Source: Candidatus Eiseniibacteriota bacterium (GTDB lineage: Bacteria; Eisenbacteria; RBG-16-71-46; CAIMUX01). Taken from it: DNA of 64,000 bases. The notes beneath the pieces are model-generated. The model was not told the DNA's origin. It saw nothing but the letters and a program-made list of their open reading frames with translations, and made no database searches. The position numbers were made by a program, and so were the translations under genes. The stretch's first letter is position 1. Every line of letters begins with the position of its first letter. Below are positions 10,113-20,500 of the stretch, piece by piece. The stretch spans positions 17,254-81,253 of the forward strand of contig CAIMUX010000123.1 of assembly GCA_903844735.1 (NCBI GenBank). The letters run 5' to 3'.

Positions 10113-10176
10113 ATCCTGGAGGTCCGCAGCCGCCTAGCGCACGTCCCGCTCTACTTGCCAGCGCTACTCACCCGCC

Positions 10177-10884
10177 CTACTGCCAGACCATCAACAGCGT
10201 CCGCGGGTCGAGTTCGATGTGGACGTCGGCCACGTCGGGACTGTCATGGTCCTTGAGGAGCTGCAGCCGCACATGGTCCTCGTTCTGCTGCAAGCGCAGC
10301 AGAACCGAGAGGTACTCCTCGAAGCGGGCGATGCGCAGCGGAACGCCGCGGGCGTCGAGTTCATCGCCCTCGCGATGGACCTTGGCCTCCAGCCAGATCT
10401 CGCACTGCAACTGGCCGGCGAGGTCCTTGAGGGCGGCGAGCTCGTCCGCGGAGGTCTTCTCCCAGTTCGGAAAGCCGTCGAAGAGCAGAATGCCGGGCTC
10501 GAAGTGCATGTGCTGCTTCATGTAAGTGGCGGCGCGCGTGATTCGCTCCAGGCTGAAGCTGTGATCGACGAAAGTGTGGATCATCCGATTGCGTTCGACC
10601 TGGAGGTGGACGCGCAGGCGGTCTTCCAGATGCACCGACTCGGCCAGGTCCCGGAAGATCTCCTCGTAGAACGCCAGCACCTTGTCCGCAGATGCACGGG
10701 TGCTGACGTGAAGCACCCGGCGGTCGTTCAGCAGGCCGTCCAGCCCGATGTCCACGAGAAAGGCCCGGCGTCCGGTTCCGGCCCTCCCCATGACTACCCC
10801 GATGTTGCCGCGGCCGAGCCCGCCGTGAATCGAACGCTCGAAGACCCGCAGCGGGCTGCGGCGATTGAGCGACTGCCTGTCCAT
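10177..10884 (-). CDS. KaiC/RecA-like P-loop protein with degenerate Walker A
   Basis: 235 aa; the start is fixed by GAGGAG eight bases upstream of ATG 10884. An opening RSIHGGLGRGNIGVVMGRAG resembles the start of a KaiC/RadA ATPase domain, but the P-loop reads G-R-A-G-T-G-R-R-A, with Arg instead of the invariant Lys. A hydrophobic strand ending GILLFDGFPNW sits where Walker B would be. The rest (RVLHVSTRASADKVLAFYEE, HVRLQLLKDHD) is consistent with a RecA fold. ATP hydrolysis is therefore doubtful. It lies 20 bp downstream of fusA on the same strand and is likely co-transcribed, hinting at a translation- or stress-linked regulatory role (inference). Confidence 0.6.
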   Translation of the reverse strand: MDRQSLNRRSPLRVFERSIHGGLGRGNIGVVMGRAGTGRRAFLVDIGLDGLLNDRRVLHVSTRASADKVLAFYEEIFRDLAESVHLEDRLRVHLQVERNRMIHTFVDHSFSLERITRAATYMKQHMHFEPGILLFDGFPNWEKTSADELAALKDLAGQLQCEIWLEAKVHREGDELDARGVPLRIARFEEYLSVLLRLQQNEDHVRLQLLKDHDSPDVADVHIELDPRTLLMVWQ

Positions 10885-10904
10885 GATCGTGTCTCCTCGG
10901 CCTC

Positions 10905-13001
10905 TCAATTGCCCTTGGCCCGTTTGTCCAACCACACCTTGCGGAGCTCCTCGCCGACTTCGGCCGGTGCCACACCGTAGCGAGAAAACTCCATCGTGAA
11001 CTCGGCCTTTCCCTGTGTCGCCGATCGTAGCACGGTGGCGTAGCCGAACATCTCGCTCAACGGCACATCGGCATCGATGCGCGCGAACCCGGATTCCTCG
11101 GTCGTGCCCAGAATGACGCCACGGCGCTTCATCAACGTTCCCATCATGTCTCCCTGGAACTCGCCCGGACCCTCGACCGAGACTTTCATGATCGGTTCGA
11201 GCACCATCGGCTTGCCCTGGAGGTAGTGTTCGCGAAAGGCGCCGCGCGCGGCGGCTTGGAAAGCGTTGTCACTGCTGTCGACGGCGTGGGCGGCGCCGTC
11301 CTTCAGGATCACCCGCAGACCGACCACCGGGTATCCGGCATACTCGCCGCGATCGAGGCTGGCCTTGAATCCCTTCTCAATCGAGCCGATGTATTCCGTC
11401 GGGATGTTGCCGCCGATCACTTTATTGACGAACTCGAACTGTCCCTCGTCCATCGGCTCCATGACGCCGACGATGCGCCCGTACTGTCCGGAGCCGCCCG
11501 TCTGCTTCCGGTGCGTATAGTCGAACTTTATTGAAACGCCCATCGCCTCGCGGTAGGCCACCTTGGGGCGCCCGACCACGACCTCGGCGTTGTATTCGCG
11601 CTTCATCCGTTCGACGTAGACTTCGAGGTGCAGCTCGCCCATGCCGGAGATGAGGGTGTCGCCGGTCTCCTCGTCGGACCCGGTGCGGAAGGTGGGGTCT
11701 TCGCGCGTGAAGCGCTGGAGAGCCTTGGACATATTGTCCTGCGACTTCTTGTCTTTCGGCATGATGGCCAGGCTGACGACCGGCTCGGGGACGTGGATCG
11801 AGGTCATCGAGGCCTGGATCCGGCCGTCGGTAAACGTGTCTCCCGACGCGCAGTCGATCCCGAACAGGGCCACGATATCTCCGGCGGGAGTTCCCTCGAT
11901 GTCCTCCATGGAGTCGGCGTGCATGCGAACCAGCCGTCCGACCTTGACCCGATCATGGCTGCGCGAGTTTACGATCATCTCGCCCTTGCGCAGCGCCCCC
12001 TGGTAGATCCGCAAGTAGGTGAGCTGGCCGTAGGGCGTCACCTGGAGCTTGAAGGCGAGCGCGATGAGCGGGAGATCAGGGGAAGGGATGGCCAGGAACG
12101 TCGTCTCCGCGCCGTTGCTCAGGTCGATCGCCTCGTTCTCGATCTCGGTCGGATCCGGCAGATAGCGGAGGACGGCGTCGAGCAGGAGTTGCACGCCCTT
12201 GTTCTTGTAGGCCGAGCCCATGAAGACCGGGGTGATCTTCCGAGCGATCGTCGCCGATCGTACCGCCTCCTGAATGAGTTCGACGGAGGGGGTCCCTTCG
12301 AGCATCGCCTCCATGAGACCGTCGTGGTGCAGGGAGACGAGGTCGAGGAGCTCCTCGCGCCGCGCCTCGGCCTCGGGGCGCTGCGCCGCGGGGATGTCGA
12401 TCTCCTCGATCTGCTCGCCGGTCGCGCCGCCGAAGAGGAAGCCCCGCATTGTCAGCAGGTCGACCACGCCCCGATGATCGGCTTCCAGGCCGATCGGGAT
12501 CTGCATCATGACCGCTGCGTGTCCGAGCTTCTCGCGCAGTTGCTCGGTCACGCGCGCAGGGTTGGCGCCGGCCCGGTCGCACTTGTTGACGAAGGCGATG
12601 CGCGGCACCCGGTACCGATTCATCTGCCGGTCCACCGTGATCGACTGGCTCTGGACGCCGGCGACCGCACAGAGGACCAAGATCGCACCGTCCAAGACCC
12701 GCAGCGAGCGTTCCACTTCGATTGTAAAATCGACGTGTCCCGGCGTGTCGATGATGTTGATGTGATGATCGTTCCAGGTGCAATGGGTCGCCGCGCTGGT
12801 GATGGTGATGCCGCGTTCTTTTTCCAGCTCCATGGAGTCCATGGTGGCGCCGACGCCGTCCTTGCCTCGGACCTCGTGCACTTTGTGGATCCGGTTGGTG
12901 TAGAACAGGATACGCTCGGTCAGTGTGGTCTTGCCCGAGTCGATGTGCGCGCTGATTCCGATATTTCGGACCATCGCGAGATTGTCGATACCGATGCTCA
13001 C
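10905..13001 (-). CDS. fusA: Elongation factor G
   Basis: EF-G drives GTP-dependent translocation on the ribosome. Motifs: [18 protein letters not shown] (G1), [12 protein letters not shown] (switch I), [16 protein letters not shown] (G3) and NKCDRAGAN (G4). Domain II-V blocks include [28 protein letters not shown] and [20 protein letters not shown]. The [19 protein letters not shown] stretch is typical of the EF-G1/mitochondrial-like subgroup found in several non-proteobacterial phyla. I place the start at GTG 13001 because AGGAG lies seven bases upstream and the N-terminus then matches the family (698 aa); the upstream ATG at 13064 would add 21 atypical residues. No rpsL, rpsG or tuf genes flank it, unlike the classic str operon. 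Confidence 0.96.
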   Translation of the reverse strand: MSIGIDNLAMVRNIGISAHIDSGKTTLTERILFYTNRIHKVHEVRGKDGVGATMDSMELEKERGITITSAATHCTWNDHHINIIDTPGHVDFTIEVERSLRVLDGAILVLCAVAGVQSQSITVDRQMNRYRVPRIAFVNKCDRAGANPARVTEQLREKLGHAAVMMQIPIGLEADHRGVVDLLTMRGFLFGGATGEQIEEIDIPAAQRPEAEARREELLDLVSLHHDGLMEAMLEGTPSVELIQEAVRSATIARKITPVFMGSAYKNKGVQLLLDAVLRYLPDPTEIENEAIDLSNGAETTFLAIPSPDLPLIALAFKLQVTPYGQLTYLRIYQGALRKGEMIVNSRSHDRVKVGRLVRMHADSMEDIEGTPAGDIVALFGIDCASGDTFTDGRIQASMTSIHVPEPVVSLAIMPKDKKSQDNMSKALQRFTREDPTFRTGSDEETGDTLISGMGELHLEVYVERMKREYNAEVVVGRPKVAYREAMGVSIKFDYTHRKQTGGSGQYGRIVGVMEPMDEGQFEFVNKVIGGNIPTEYIGSIEKGFKASLDRGEYAGYPVVGLRVILKDGAAHAVDSSDNAFQAAARGAFREHYLQGKPMVLEPIMKVSVEGPGEFQGDMMGTLMKRRGVILGTTEESGFARIDADVPLSEMFGYATVLRSATQGKAEFTMEFSRYGVAPAEVGEELRKVWLDKRAKGN

Positions 13002-13435
13002 CGTGTAGCTCCTGATTCCGTCAAGTACTGAGGGTGCATGCGCGTGAAAACGCTCGATCGTCATGACGACGATCCCACCGACGCCGTGGCGCTGGCGCCG
13101 GCGAATCCCTAGAAACGACTAAGTAACTATACAGGACGAGACCCCCATCCACAAACGATCAAATGTGAAGATTCGAGACCCCCGTAAGAAGGTAGACTTC
13201 TGAATTGTCTGCGCCGTCGGGCAGACGGTGCGCGCCTGCCCACCTGGCCGGCAGACGCTGGCCCGGCTACGACGCAGGGTCGTCGAATGGGGTTGATGGA
13301 AGATCGGGAGTTCGGTGGGCGCGGCTTGGCTTCCGCGCGGTTCACCCCGCGGTCGCGGCGCTTCTGCCGGGGAAGCGAGTGGTTGTTTCCGGCCGGGGTG
13401 CCGACATGGAATCCGGCTCGGTGATCGGGGGATAT
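13002..13435. other. Intergenic region upstream of fusA, no gene seen
   Basis: About 430 bases. The fusA ribosome site (AGGAG) and presumably its promoter lie at the left end. The right part is where the missing C-terminal portion of the HEPN gene would be expected, but no frame there continues a HEPN-like sequence, so it is either highly decayed or replaced by unrelated DNA. Confidence 0.45.
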
Positions 13436-13501
13436 CTATGCCGAGACCGCGTCAATCGCTTCGATGATGTGGCGCAGATAGGCCGAATCGTCGCGCTCCA
13501 C
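13436..13501 (-). pseudogene. HEPN-domain toxin relic (first 21 codons)
   Basis: Starting at GTG 13501, the frame reads V-ERDDSAYLRHIIEAIDAVSA then TAG (13436-13438). This is the N-terminus of HEPN-family toxins of HEPN/MNT modules, which open with a (M/V)xRDDxAYLxHIxxAIxxI pattern. The full protein should be about 110-140 residues; here it is cut after 21 codons and the RNase motif Rx4-6H is absent. It overlaps the end of the MNT frame, the arrangement found in intact modules. Confidence 0.55.
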
Positions 13502-13691
13502 GCAGCACCCGAAGATCGCGCAGAACCCGGTCACGCAGGTACGAGCTAATCGCGGCCTCGGTGAGAAGATCAACGCGACGCCCGATGATGGCACCCAGTT
13601 CCCGCTCGATTCGCACGATCTGAAGGAAGCTTCGGGTTCGGAGGAATCTAACCAGGAGATCGACATCGCTGTCCGGCGTGGCCCGTAGTCG
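13452..13691 (-). pseudogene. MNT-type nucleotidyltransferase antitoxin relic
   Basis: The frame contains RATPDSDVDLLVRF, the D-x-D metal-binding part of the minimal nucleotidyltransferase (MNT) motif. It is followed by ERELGAIIGRRVDLLTEAAI and YLRDRVLRDLRVL, the standard C-terminal half of MntA-like antitoxins that AMPylate and silence HEPN toxins. The N-terminal part, including the GSFARG-type glycine-serine element, is missing: upstream of 13691 the sequence turns into a transposase fragment. So the gene was truncated at its 5' end, probably by insertion and deletion, leaving an inactive module. Confidence 0.65.
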
Positions 13692-13725
13692 CGGAAATCC
13701 CGTAACGCGTTGCCCGGGAAGATCT

Positions 13726-13790
13726 ATCGCCGAGTTCGGATTCCACCATTCCGCCAGCACCATCCGTCGCTACATGGTCCGCCGCACCAT
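13726..13790 (+). pseudogene. Integrase-core transposase fragment
   Basis: About 20 codons on the + strand read IAEFGFHHSASTIRRYMVRR, which resembles the helix-turn-helix end of rve/DDE integrase-type transposases just before the catalytic core. No catalytic residues remain. It abuts the MNT relic on one side and the IS110 fragment on the other. A more N-terminal piece of apparently the same transposase type survives at 46.0-46.4 kb, so at least two copies of the element once existed in this region. Confidence 0.5.
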
Positions 13791-13996
13791 GGGGCGACAA
13801 CACCTCGTAAAGGTCAGTGGGAATGGGTTCCTTCCTCCAGGCACAAACGCAGGGTACCGGGGATCGTCTTGAGGAAGTCGATCAGGACCTTGGCGTTGGT
13901 CTCCGGAGCCTGCGACTGCGCCCGTCGGCCGCTGGTGCCGACCACCGCCACAGTGCAGCTTGACGAGTGGGCATCCAGCCCGATATACCTGTCCAT
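13789..13996 (-). pseudogene. IS110-family transposase, N-terminal fragment
   Basis: From ATG 13996 the frame reads MDRYIGLDAHSSSCTVAVVG, then ETNAKVLIDFLKTIPG and LRLCLEEGTHS, the start of the DEDD (RuvC-like) catalytic domain of IS110/IS1111 transposases; D at GLDAH and E in LEEGT are the first two catalytic acids. The frame stops at 13814, but a shifted frame continues with LYEVLSPH to about 13789, so a small indel lies inside the relic. The remaining roughly 250 residues, including the C-terminal transposase_20 domain, are gone. The 14000-14175 stretch upstream is plausible left-flank DNA of the element. Confidence 0.75.
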
Positions 13997-14175
13997 GGGC
14001 GTATCATTCTCCTTCCCGGGTGGGAGTGGTGGCTGAACGGTTTTCATCAGAACCCTGCTTCCATCCAGAGGAGAACGCTATGGTCTTGTCCGGGGCCCGC
14101 CCCAAGGGGGTACGGCAGGCGACGGGGCGCGGGCCCGGTTCCGCGGACGCCAACCCCCATGATCGCCTGTTCGCA

Positions 14176-14496
14176 ATGTCAGCTAACATCTGGAACATGA
14201 AGCCATCAGAAGACCTAGGCTAGGAGATCCGTCATCTCCGCAAGGAAGCCGGTCTCATGCTGCGGGGACTCGGGGCACCGATCGAGCTCTCGGCTGCGCA
14301 TCTGTCGGATATCGAGCACCTCGCCACGGGATTGGACCAGGGCACACGCGATTGGGTCGCATCGACTCCGGGGGTCCGCAGGCTGCTACGCACGCTGAAG
14401 CAATCGGGACACCACCCCCGGGACATTCTCCCGGCTCTCGCTAAGGTTGTCGGGCGCAAGAGCGTCAAGAAAAGAAGCCCCGCACGAGCGAGATGA
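14176..14496 (+). pseudogene. XRE-type helix-turn-helix regulator with in-frame TAG
   Basis: The frame opens MSANIWNMKPSEDLG, hits TAG at 14221-14223, then continues EIRHLRKEAGLMLRGLG and LSAAHLSDIEH, which are helices 1-3 of an XRE/Cro-type HTH. The HTH is followed directly by [30 protein letters not shown] and a Lys-rich tail, so the end of the HTH domain (helices 4-5) seems deleted as well. Two lesions make a non-functional gene more likely than readthrough. It sits between the transposase relics and the giant glucan synthase gene. Confidence 0.6.
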
Positions 14497-14563
14497 GAGC
14501 CGCCGAGGCCGTCCTCGTGAGTCTTGGGGAAATCGCGCCGGGCCGCGACGGGAGCAATCCTCC

Positions 14564-17500
14564 ATGATTCCAGCGATACGATTCCCCCGATCCGCCCGCA
14601 CGCCGTCCGGTGACGAGCAACCGCTGCGGGCGGAGCTGTTCAGCGCCGATCAGATGAAGCACCACGGCAAGACCCTGGCGGGCTTCCATGAGCCGGCCCT
14701 CGAGCGCGCGGTGGACCGGCTCCTGCCGCGGCTGGCCGAAAACGAACGAGTCCTGCTTGCGGCCCGCAACCTCGTGACGGAGGCGGTCAAGACCAATCAC
14801 CGGATCACGCCGGCCGGGGAGTGGCTTCTCGACAACTTCTACCTGATCGAAGAGCAGATCCGCACCGCCCGGCGCCACCTGCCCAAGGGCTACAGCCGGG
14901 AGCTGCCCTGCCTGCTCGGCGGTGCGTCGGCCGGATTTCCGCGCGTGTACGACATCGCCCTGGAGACGATTTCGCACGGCGACGGCCGGGTTGACCCGGA
15001 GAACCTGAGCAGTTTCGTGGCGGCCTACCAAACCGTCACCGTGCTGAAGCTGGGCGAACTCTGGGCCATCCCGATCATGCTGCGCCTCGCTCTGATCGAA
15101 AATCTCCGGCGCGTTGCCGCCCGCATCGCCACCGACCGGACCGACCGAAACCGCGCCGACCACTGGGCGGACCGGATGACCGAAACCGCCGAACGGGACC
15201 CCAACAACCTGATCCTCGTGCTCGCGGACATGGCGCGCTCCGATCCTCCGATGGTCAGCTCGTTCGTCGCGGAACTCACGCGCCGCCTGCAGGGCCAGAG
15301 CCCGGCACTGGCGTTGCCGCTCACCTGGATCGAGCAGCGGCTTTCCCAGTCCGGCCTGACGATTGAGCAATTGATTCATTCGGAGAACCAACAACAGGCC
15401 GCCGACCAGGTCTCCATGAGCAACAGTATCGGCAGTCTCCGGTTTCTGGGCGCAATGGACTGGCGCGAGTTCGTAGAAACGATGAGTGTCGTCGAGGCCA
15501 CGTTGCGAGAGGATCCCGCCGGGGCATACCGCCACATGGACTTCGCCACCCGGGATCGGTACCGCCACGTCGTGGAGAGGATCGCGAACCGTAGCCGGCT
15601 TTCCGAAGGACAGGTAGCCCGCCTGGCGATTCAACTCACGCAGTCCGGTACCACGACCCAAGGCCGTGACGATCGAGCGGCCCATGTCGGCTTCTACCTG
15701 ATCGACAGTGGCTTGCCGCAGCTCGAGCGGACAGCCAAGGTTCGACGCTCCATCGCGGAGATCCTCCGGCGCATCGCCGATCGTCATCCTCTATTCGCGT
15801 ATCTTGGTCCGGTCCTGCTGATCGCGGCATCTCTGACCGGAGGCCTGGTTGCCCACGGGCTGACCCGTGGCTGGCCAACCTGGGCGCTCTGGCTGAGCGG
15901 CATTCTTTCTCTGCCGTGCACCAGCCAGTTGGCCGTCGCTCTGGTGAACTGGCTGGCCGGTCTGTGGGCCAGGCCGCACTTGCTGCCGCGAATGGACTTC
16001 TCCGCCGGGATTCCCCCCGCGTCGTGCACGCTCGTCGTGATCCCGACGATGATCACGAGCACGCAGAACATCGATGACTTGGTCGAAGGGCTGGAGGTCC
16101 GGTTCCTGGCGAATCGGGATGAGCACCTGCACTTCGGCCTGCTGACGGATCTTGCTGACGCGCCGGAGGCCACGCTTCCACAGGACGAGCCGCTCCTTCG
16201 CTTCGCGAGGGAGAGGATCGAAGCATTGAACGAGAAGTACGGAAACCAGAAGGCCGGCTCCTTCTTCCTCTTTCATCGCCCGCGGACCTGGAATCCCCGG
16301 GAGCGCCTTTGGATGGGCTATGAGCGTAAGCGCGGGAAGCTCGCGGAGCTGAATTCGCTGCTGCGAGGCGGCTCCGTCGATCGATTTGCCCTCGTTGTCG
16401 GCCGGACTTCGGTTCTGCCGAACGTGAGATATGTGATCACCCTCGACACGGACACCCAGCTTCCGCGTGAATCGGCCTGGCAGTTCGTGGGAGCCATGGC
16501 GCACCCGCTCCATCGTCCGCGGTTCGACGAGGCCAAGCAGCGAATCACCGAGGGCTATGGCATCCTGCAGCCCCGGGTGGCCGTAAGTCTGCCCGGGACG
16601 AACCGGTCGCGCTATGCCCGCCTCTACGGTGGTGAGCCCGGCATCGACCCGTACACCCGGGCCGTCTCGGATGTCTACCAGGACCTGTTCCATGAAGGCT
16701 CGTTCATCGGCAAGGGGATCTACGACGTCGACGCGCTCCGGCAGGCCCTCGACGGCCGTTTCCCCGAGAACCGGATTCTGAGCCACGATCTTCTGGAAGG
16801 CTGCTACGCTCGCTCGGGGTTGTTGAGCGATGTCCAACTGTATGAGGACTACCCTTCCCGCTACAGCCTGGACGTGAGTCGCCGCTACCGGTGGATTCGG
16901 GGAGACTGGCAGCTTCTGGGGTGGCTCTGGCCGCGCGTCCCCGGTCCGGGAAAGGACTGGCGGAAGAACCCGCTGTCGGGGCTGTCGCTGTGGAAGCTCT
17001 TCGACAACCTCCGGCGTAGTCTCGTACCTCCGGCGCTGACTCTCCTGTTGCTCTCGGGATGGCTGACCTTGCCGCCCGCTTGGATCTGGACGGTGTCCGT
17101 CGTTGCGATCATCATGATTCCTCCTCTGGTCGCCTCCATCCAGGATCTGTTTCAGAAGGCACGCGACGTGGGGCTGAAGCCACACCTCGCCTCGACCATG
17201 CATGCAACCGAACGCCACCTCTCCCTGGCCTCGTTCACCCTCGTCTGCCTTCCGTATGAGGCGCTCTTCAGTCTCGAAGCGATCGTTCGCACGCTGACGC
17301 GGCTCGTCATCCACCGGCGACTTCTCGAGTGGAACCCATCCGGCGAAGGAGAGCACCTCCGTCGCACGGACCTGGCCGCCTCCTTGCGGTCGATGTGGAT
17401 CGCCCCTTCGCTCTCCCTGGCGACGCTGATATGCCTGGCGCTTCTGAGCCCATCCGCGCTCTGGGCGGCCGGACCCGTTCTCGCCCTGTGGCTGGCCTCG

Positions 17501-20500
17501 CCGGCGATCGTCTGGTGGATCGGCCGTCCACTCGCCCACCGCAGAGCCAACCTTTCGACCGAACAGACCATCTTTCTGCGCAAGGTCGCCCGCAAGACCT
17601 GGATGTTCTTCGAGACGTTCGTCGGGGCTGAAGATCATTGGCTGCCCCCCGACAACTTCCAGGAACTCGGCGGATCCACCGTCGCCCACCGCACTTCACC
17701 AACCAACATGGGGCTCGCGCTGCTATCGAGCCTGTCCGCCTACGACTTTGGCTACATCCCCGCCGGACGCCTCCTCACCCGCACGGCAAATGCGTTCGGC
17801 ACGATGGAAGACCTGCAACGCCACCGCGGCCACTTCTACAACTGGTACGACACGCAGACTCTGGCCCCGCTGACGCCTCTGTACATCTCGACCGTGGACA
17901 CCGGCAACCTGGCCGGCCATCTGCTGACCTTGCGCGCGGGCCTCCTCGCGATTCCCGGCCACAAGATCCTGGGAGCGCAATGGTTCGAGGGCATGAGCGA
18001 CACCCTCCGGATTCTCCAGGACGCCCTGGGGCGAACGGCCGCGGCCGGTCTGGCTCAGCTGTGGGCGGACCTGGACTCCCTGTGCGATTCCCCGCCGACC
18101 ACGCTCACGGCGGCGCGGCTGTGTCTCGAACATCTGGCCGCATCCGTGGCGGAAGTAGCAGCCGGCCACGAGGATGATCGAGAGAGCGACGCGCGGTTCT
18201 GGGCCGCAGCCCTCGCTCAACAGTGTCGCGAGGCCGTCGACGAACTCGCCTTCCTCGCTCCCTGGACGTCTCTGCAGGTCCCGCCGGACCTGGTTCGTGA
18301 TCTCCCCGGCGTCGACGCAATCCCCTCGCTGGACGAACTGGCGGGATTGGCACGCGATCGGCTCCCGGCCATCGCGCAGAAGCTCGGTCCGGGGGCAGCC
18401 CGCGAGGAGGGTGGTTGGTTCGCGGCCTTTTCCGAGCTCGTCACCCAGGCAGGCCACCGAGCCGAGGCCAGAATCGCAACCATTGTTGACCTCGCCCACC
18501 GGTCCGGCGAACTCGCCGACGCGGAGTACGGCTTCCTCTTTGACAAGGCGAGCCGCCTGCTGGCGATCGGCTACAACGTTGCCCAGCGAAGGCGGGACTC
18601 CAGCTTCTACGACCTGTTGGCGTCGGAAGCGCGCCTGGCCAGTTTCGTCGGCATCGCCCAGGAGCAGTTGCCGCAAGAAACGTGGTTCGCCCTGGGCCGC
18701 CTGCTCACGGCCACCGGCGGAGCACCCGTTCTCCTCTCCTGGAGCGGCTCGATGTTCGAGTACCTGATGCCGCTCCTGGTGATGCCGACGTACGAGCACA
18801 CGCTGCTCGACCAGACCTGTCAGGCGGCGGTCGAAAGACAGATCGAGTACGGGAAGCAGCGCGGCGTACCCTGGGGCATCTCGGAATCCGGCTACAACAC
18901 GATCGACGCCCACCTCAATTATCAGTACCGGGCCTTCGGCGTTCCCGGCCTGGGTCTCAAGCGCGAGCTGGCCGCCGACCTCGTCATCGCCCCGTATGCC
19001 TCTGCCTTGGCGCTGATGGTGGCGCCCGAAGAGGCGTGCCTGAACCTGCAACGACTCGCCGCCGAGGGATGCGAGGGACGATTCGGCTTTTACGAGGCGA
19101 TCGACTACACCGCTTCCCGCCTCCCCCGAGGCCAGTCGAGCGCCATGGTTCGCTCGTTCATGGCGCATCACCAGGGGATGAGTCTTCTGTCCCTGGCCTA
19201 TCTGCTTCTGGATCGTCCCATGCAGAAGCGGTTCGAGTCGGATCCGCTGTTCCGGGCCACCACCCTGTTGCTCCAGGAGCGCGTGCCCAAGACCACGGTG
19301 TTCTACTCCCAGGCTGCCGAACTCTCCAGCACCCACGCGGCGGCCGGTGGTGCGGACGCGCCGATGCGCGTCCTCGGTACGCCTGACACGCCGCTTCCGG
19401 AACTGCAATTGCTCTCGAACGGCCGCTATCACGTGATGGTCACCAACGCGGGAGGCGGTTACAGCCGCTGGAAGGACATTGCCGTTACCCGCTGGCGCGA
19501 GGACGCCACCCGCGACAACTGGGGCACCTTCTGCTACCTCCGTGACATGGGGACAGGGCAGTTCTGGTCAACCGCGTGCCAGCCGACGCTCAAGAAAGCA
19601 GACAGCTACGAAGCGATCTTCTCTGAGGCCCGAGTGGAGTTCCGTCGCCGCGACCACGACCTCGACACCCATACGGAGATCTCCGTGTCGCCGGAGGACG
19701 ACGTCGAGGTGCGCCGGGTCCGCATTACCAACCGCTCCCGGACGCGCCGAGAGATCGAAGTGACGAGCTACGCGGAAGTCGTGCTCGCTTCCTCCGCGGC
19801 GGACGCGCTCCATCCCGTGTTCAGCAATCTCTTCGTTCAGACCGAGATCGTCCGGTCTCGGCAGGCCATCCTCTGCAGTCGCCGGCCCCGTTCCGCCGAC
19901 GAAACGTCCCCGTGGATGTTCCACCTGATGGCCGTCCACGGAGCACACATCCAGGAAATCTCCTATGAGACCGATCGCCAGCGGTTCCTCGGCCGCGGCA
20001 ACGCCGTGGCGAACCCTCAGGCGATGAACGCCGCGGGTGCGCTCTCGGGGAGCGAGGGATCGGTGCTCGACCCGATCGTGGCCATCAGGCATCGCCTGAC
20101 CCTTGAGCCGGAGGAGTCCGCAACGGTGAATGTCGTCTCGGGCGTGGGCGAAACCCGGGACATCTGCCTGGGTCTCGCCGGGAAGTACCAGGATCGACGG
20201 CTGGCCGACCGGGTCTTTGAACTGGCGTGGACCCACAGCCAGGTCCTTCTGCGACAGCTCAACGCCACCGAAACGGACGCGCAGCTCTATGGACGCTTGG
20301 CCGGCTCGGTCATCTACGCGAATGCCTCGTTGCGCGCCGATCCGAGCGTTCTCGTCAGGAACGAGCGAGGCCAATCCGGCTTGTGGGGTTACTCCATTTC
20401 CGGCGACCTGCCTATCGTCCTCCTGCGGATTGCGGACCCGGCCAGTATCGAACTGGTGCGCCAGCTCGTGCAGGCCCACGCCTATTGGCGGCTGAAGGGA

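Noticed and set aside
14176..14496. In-frame TAG of the XRE gene as pyrrolysine or programmed readthrough
   Set aside because: The same gene also appears to lack part of the HTH domain, and it lies among other relics, so simple decay is the better explanation.
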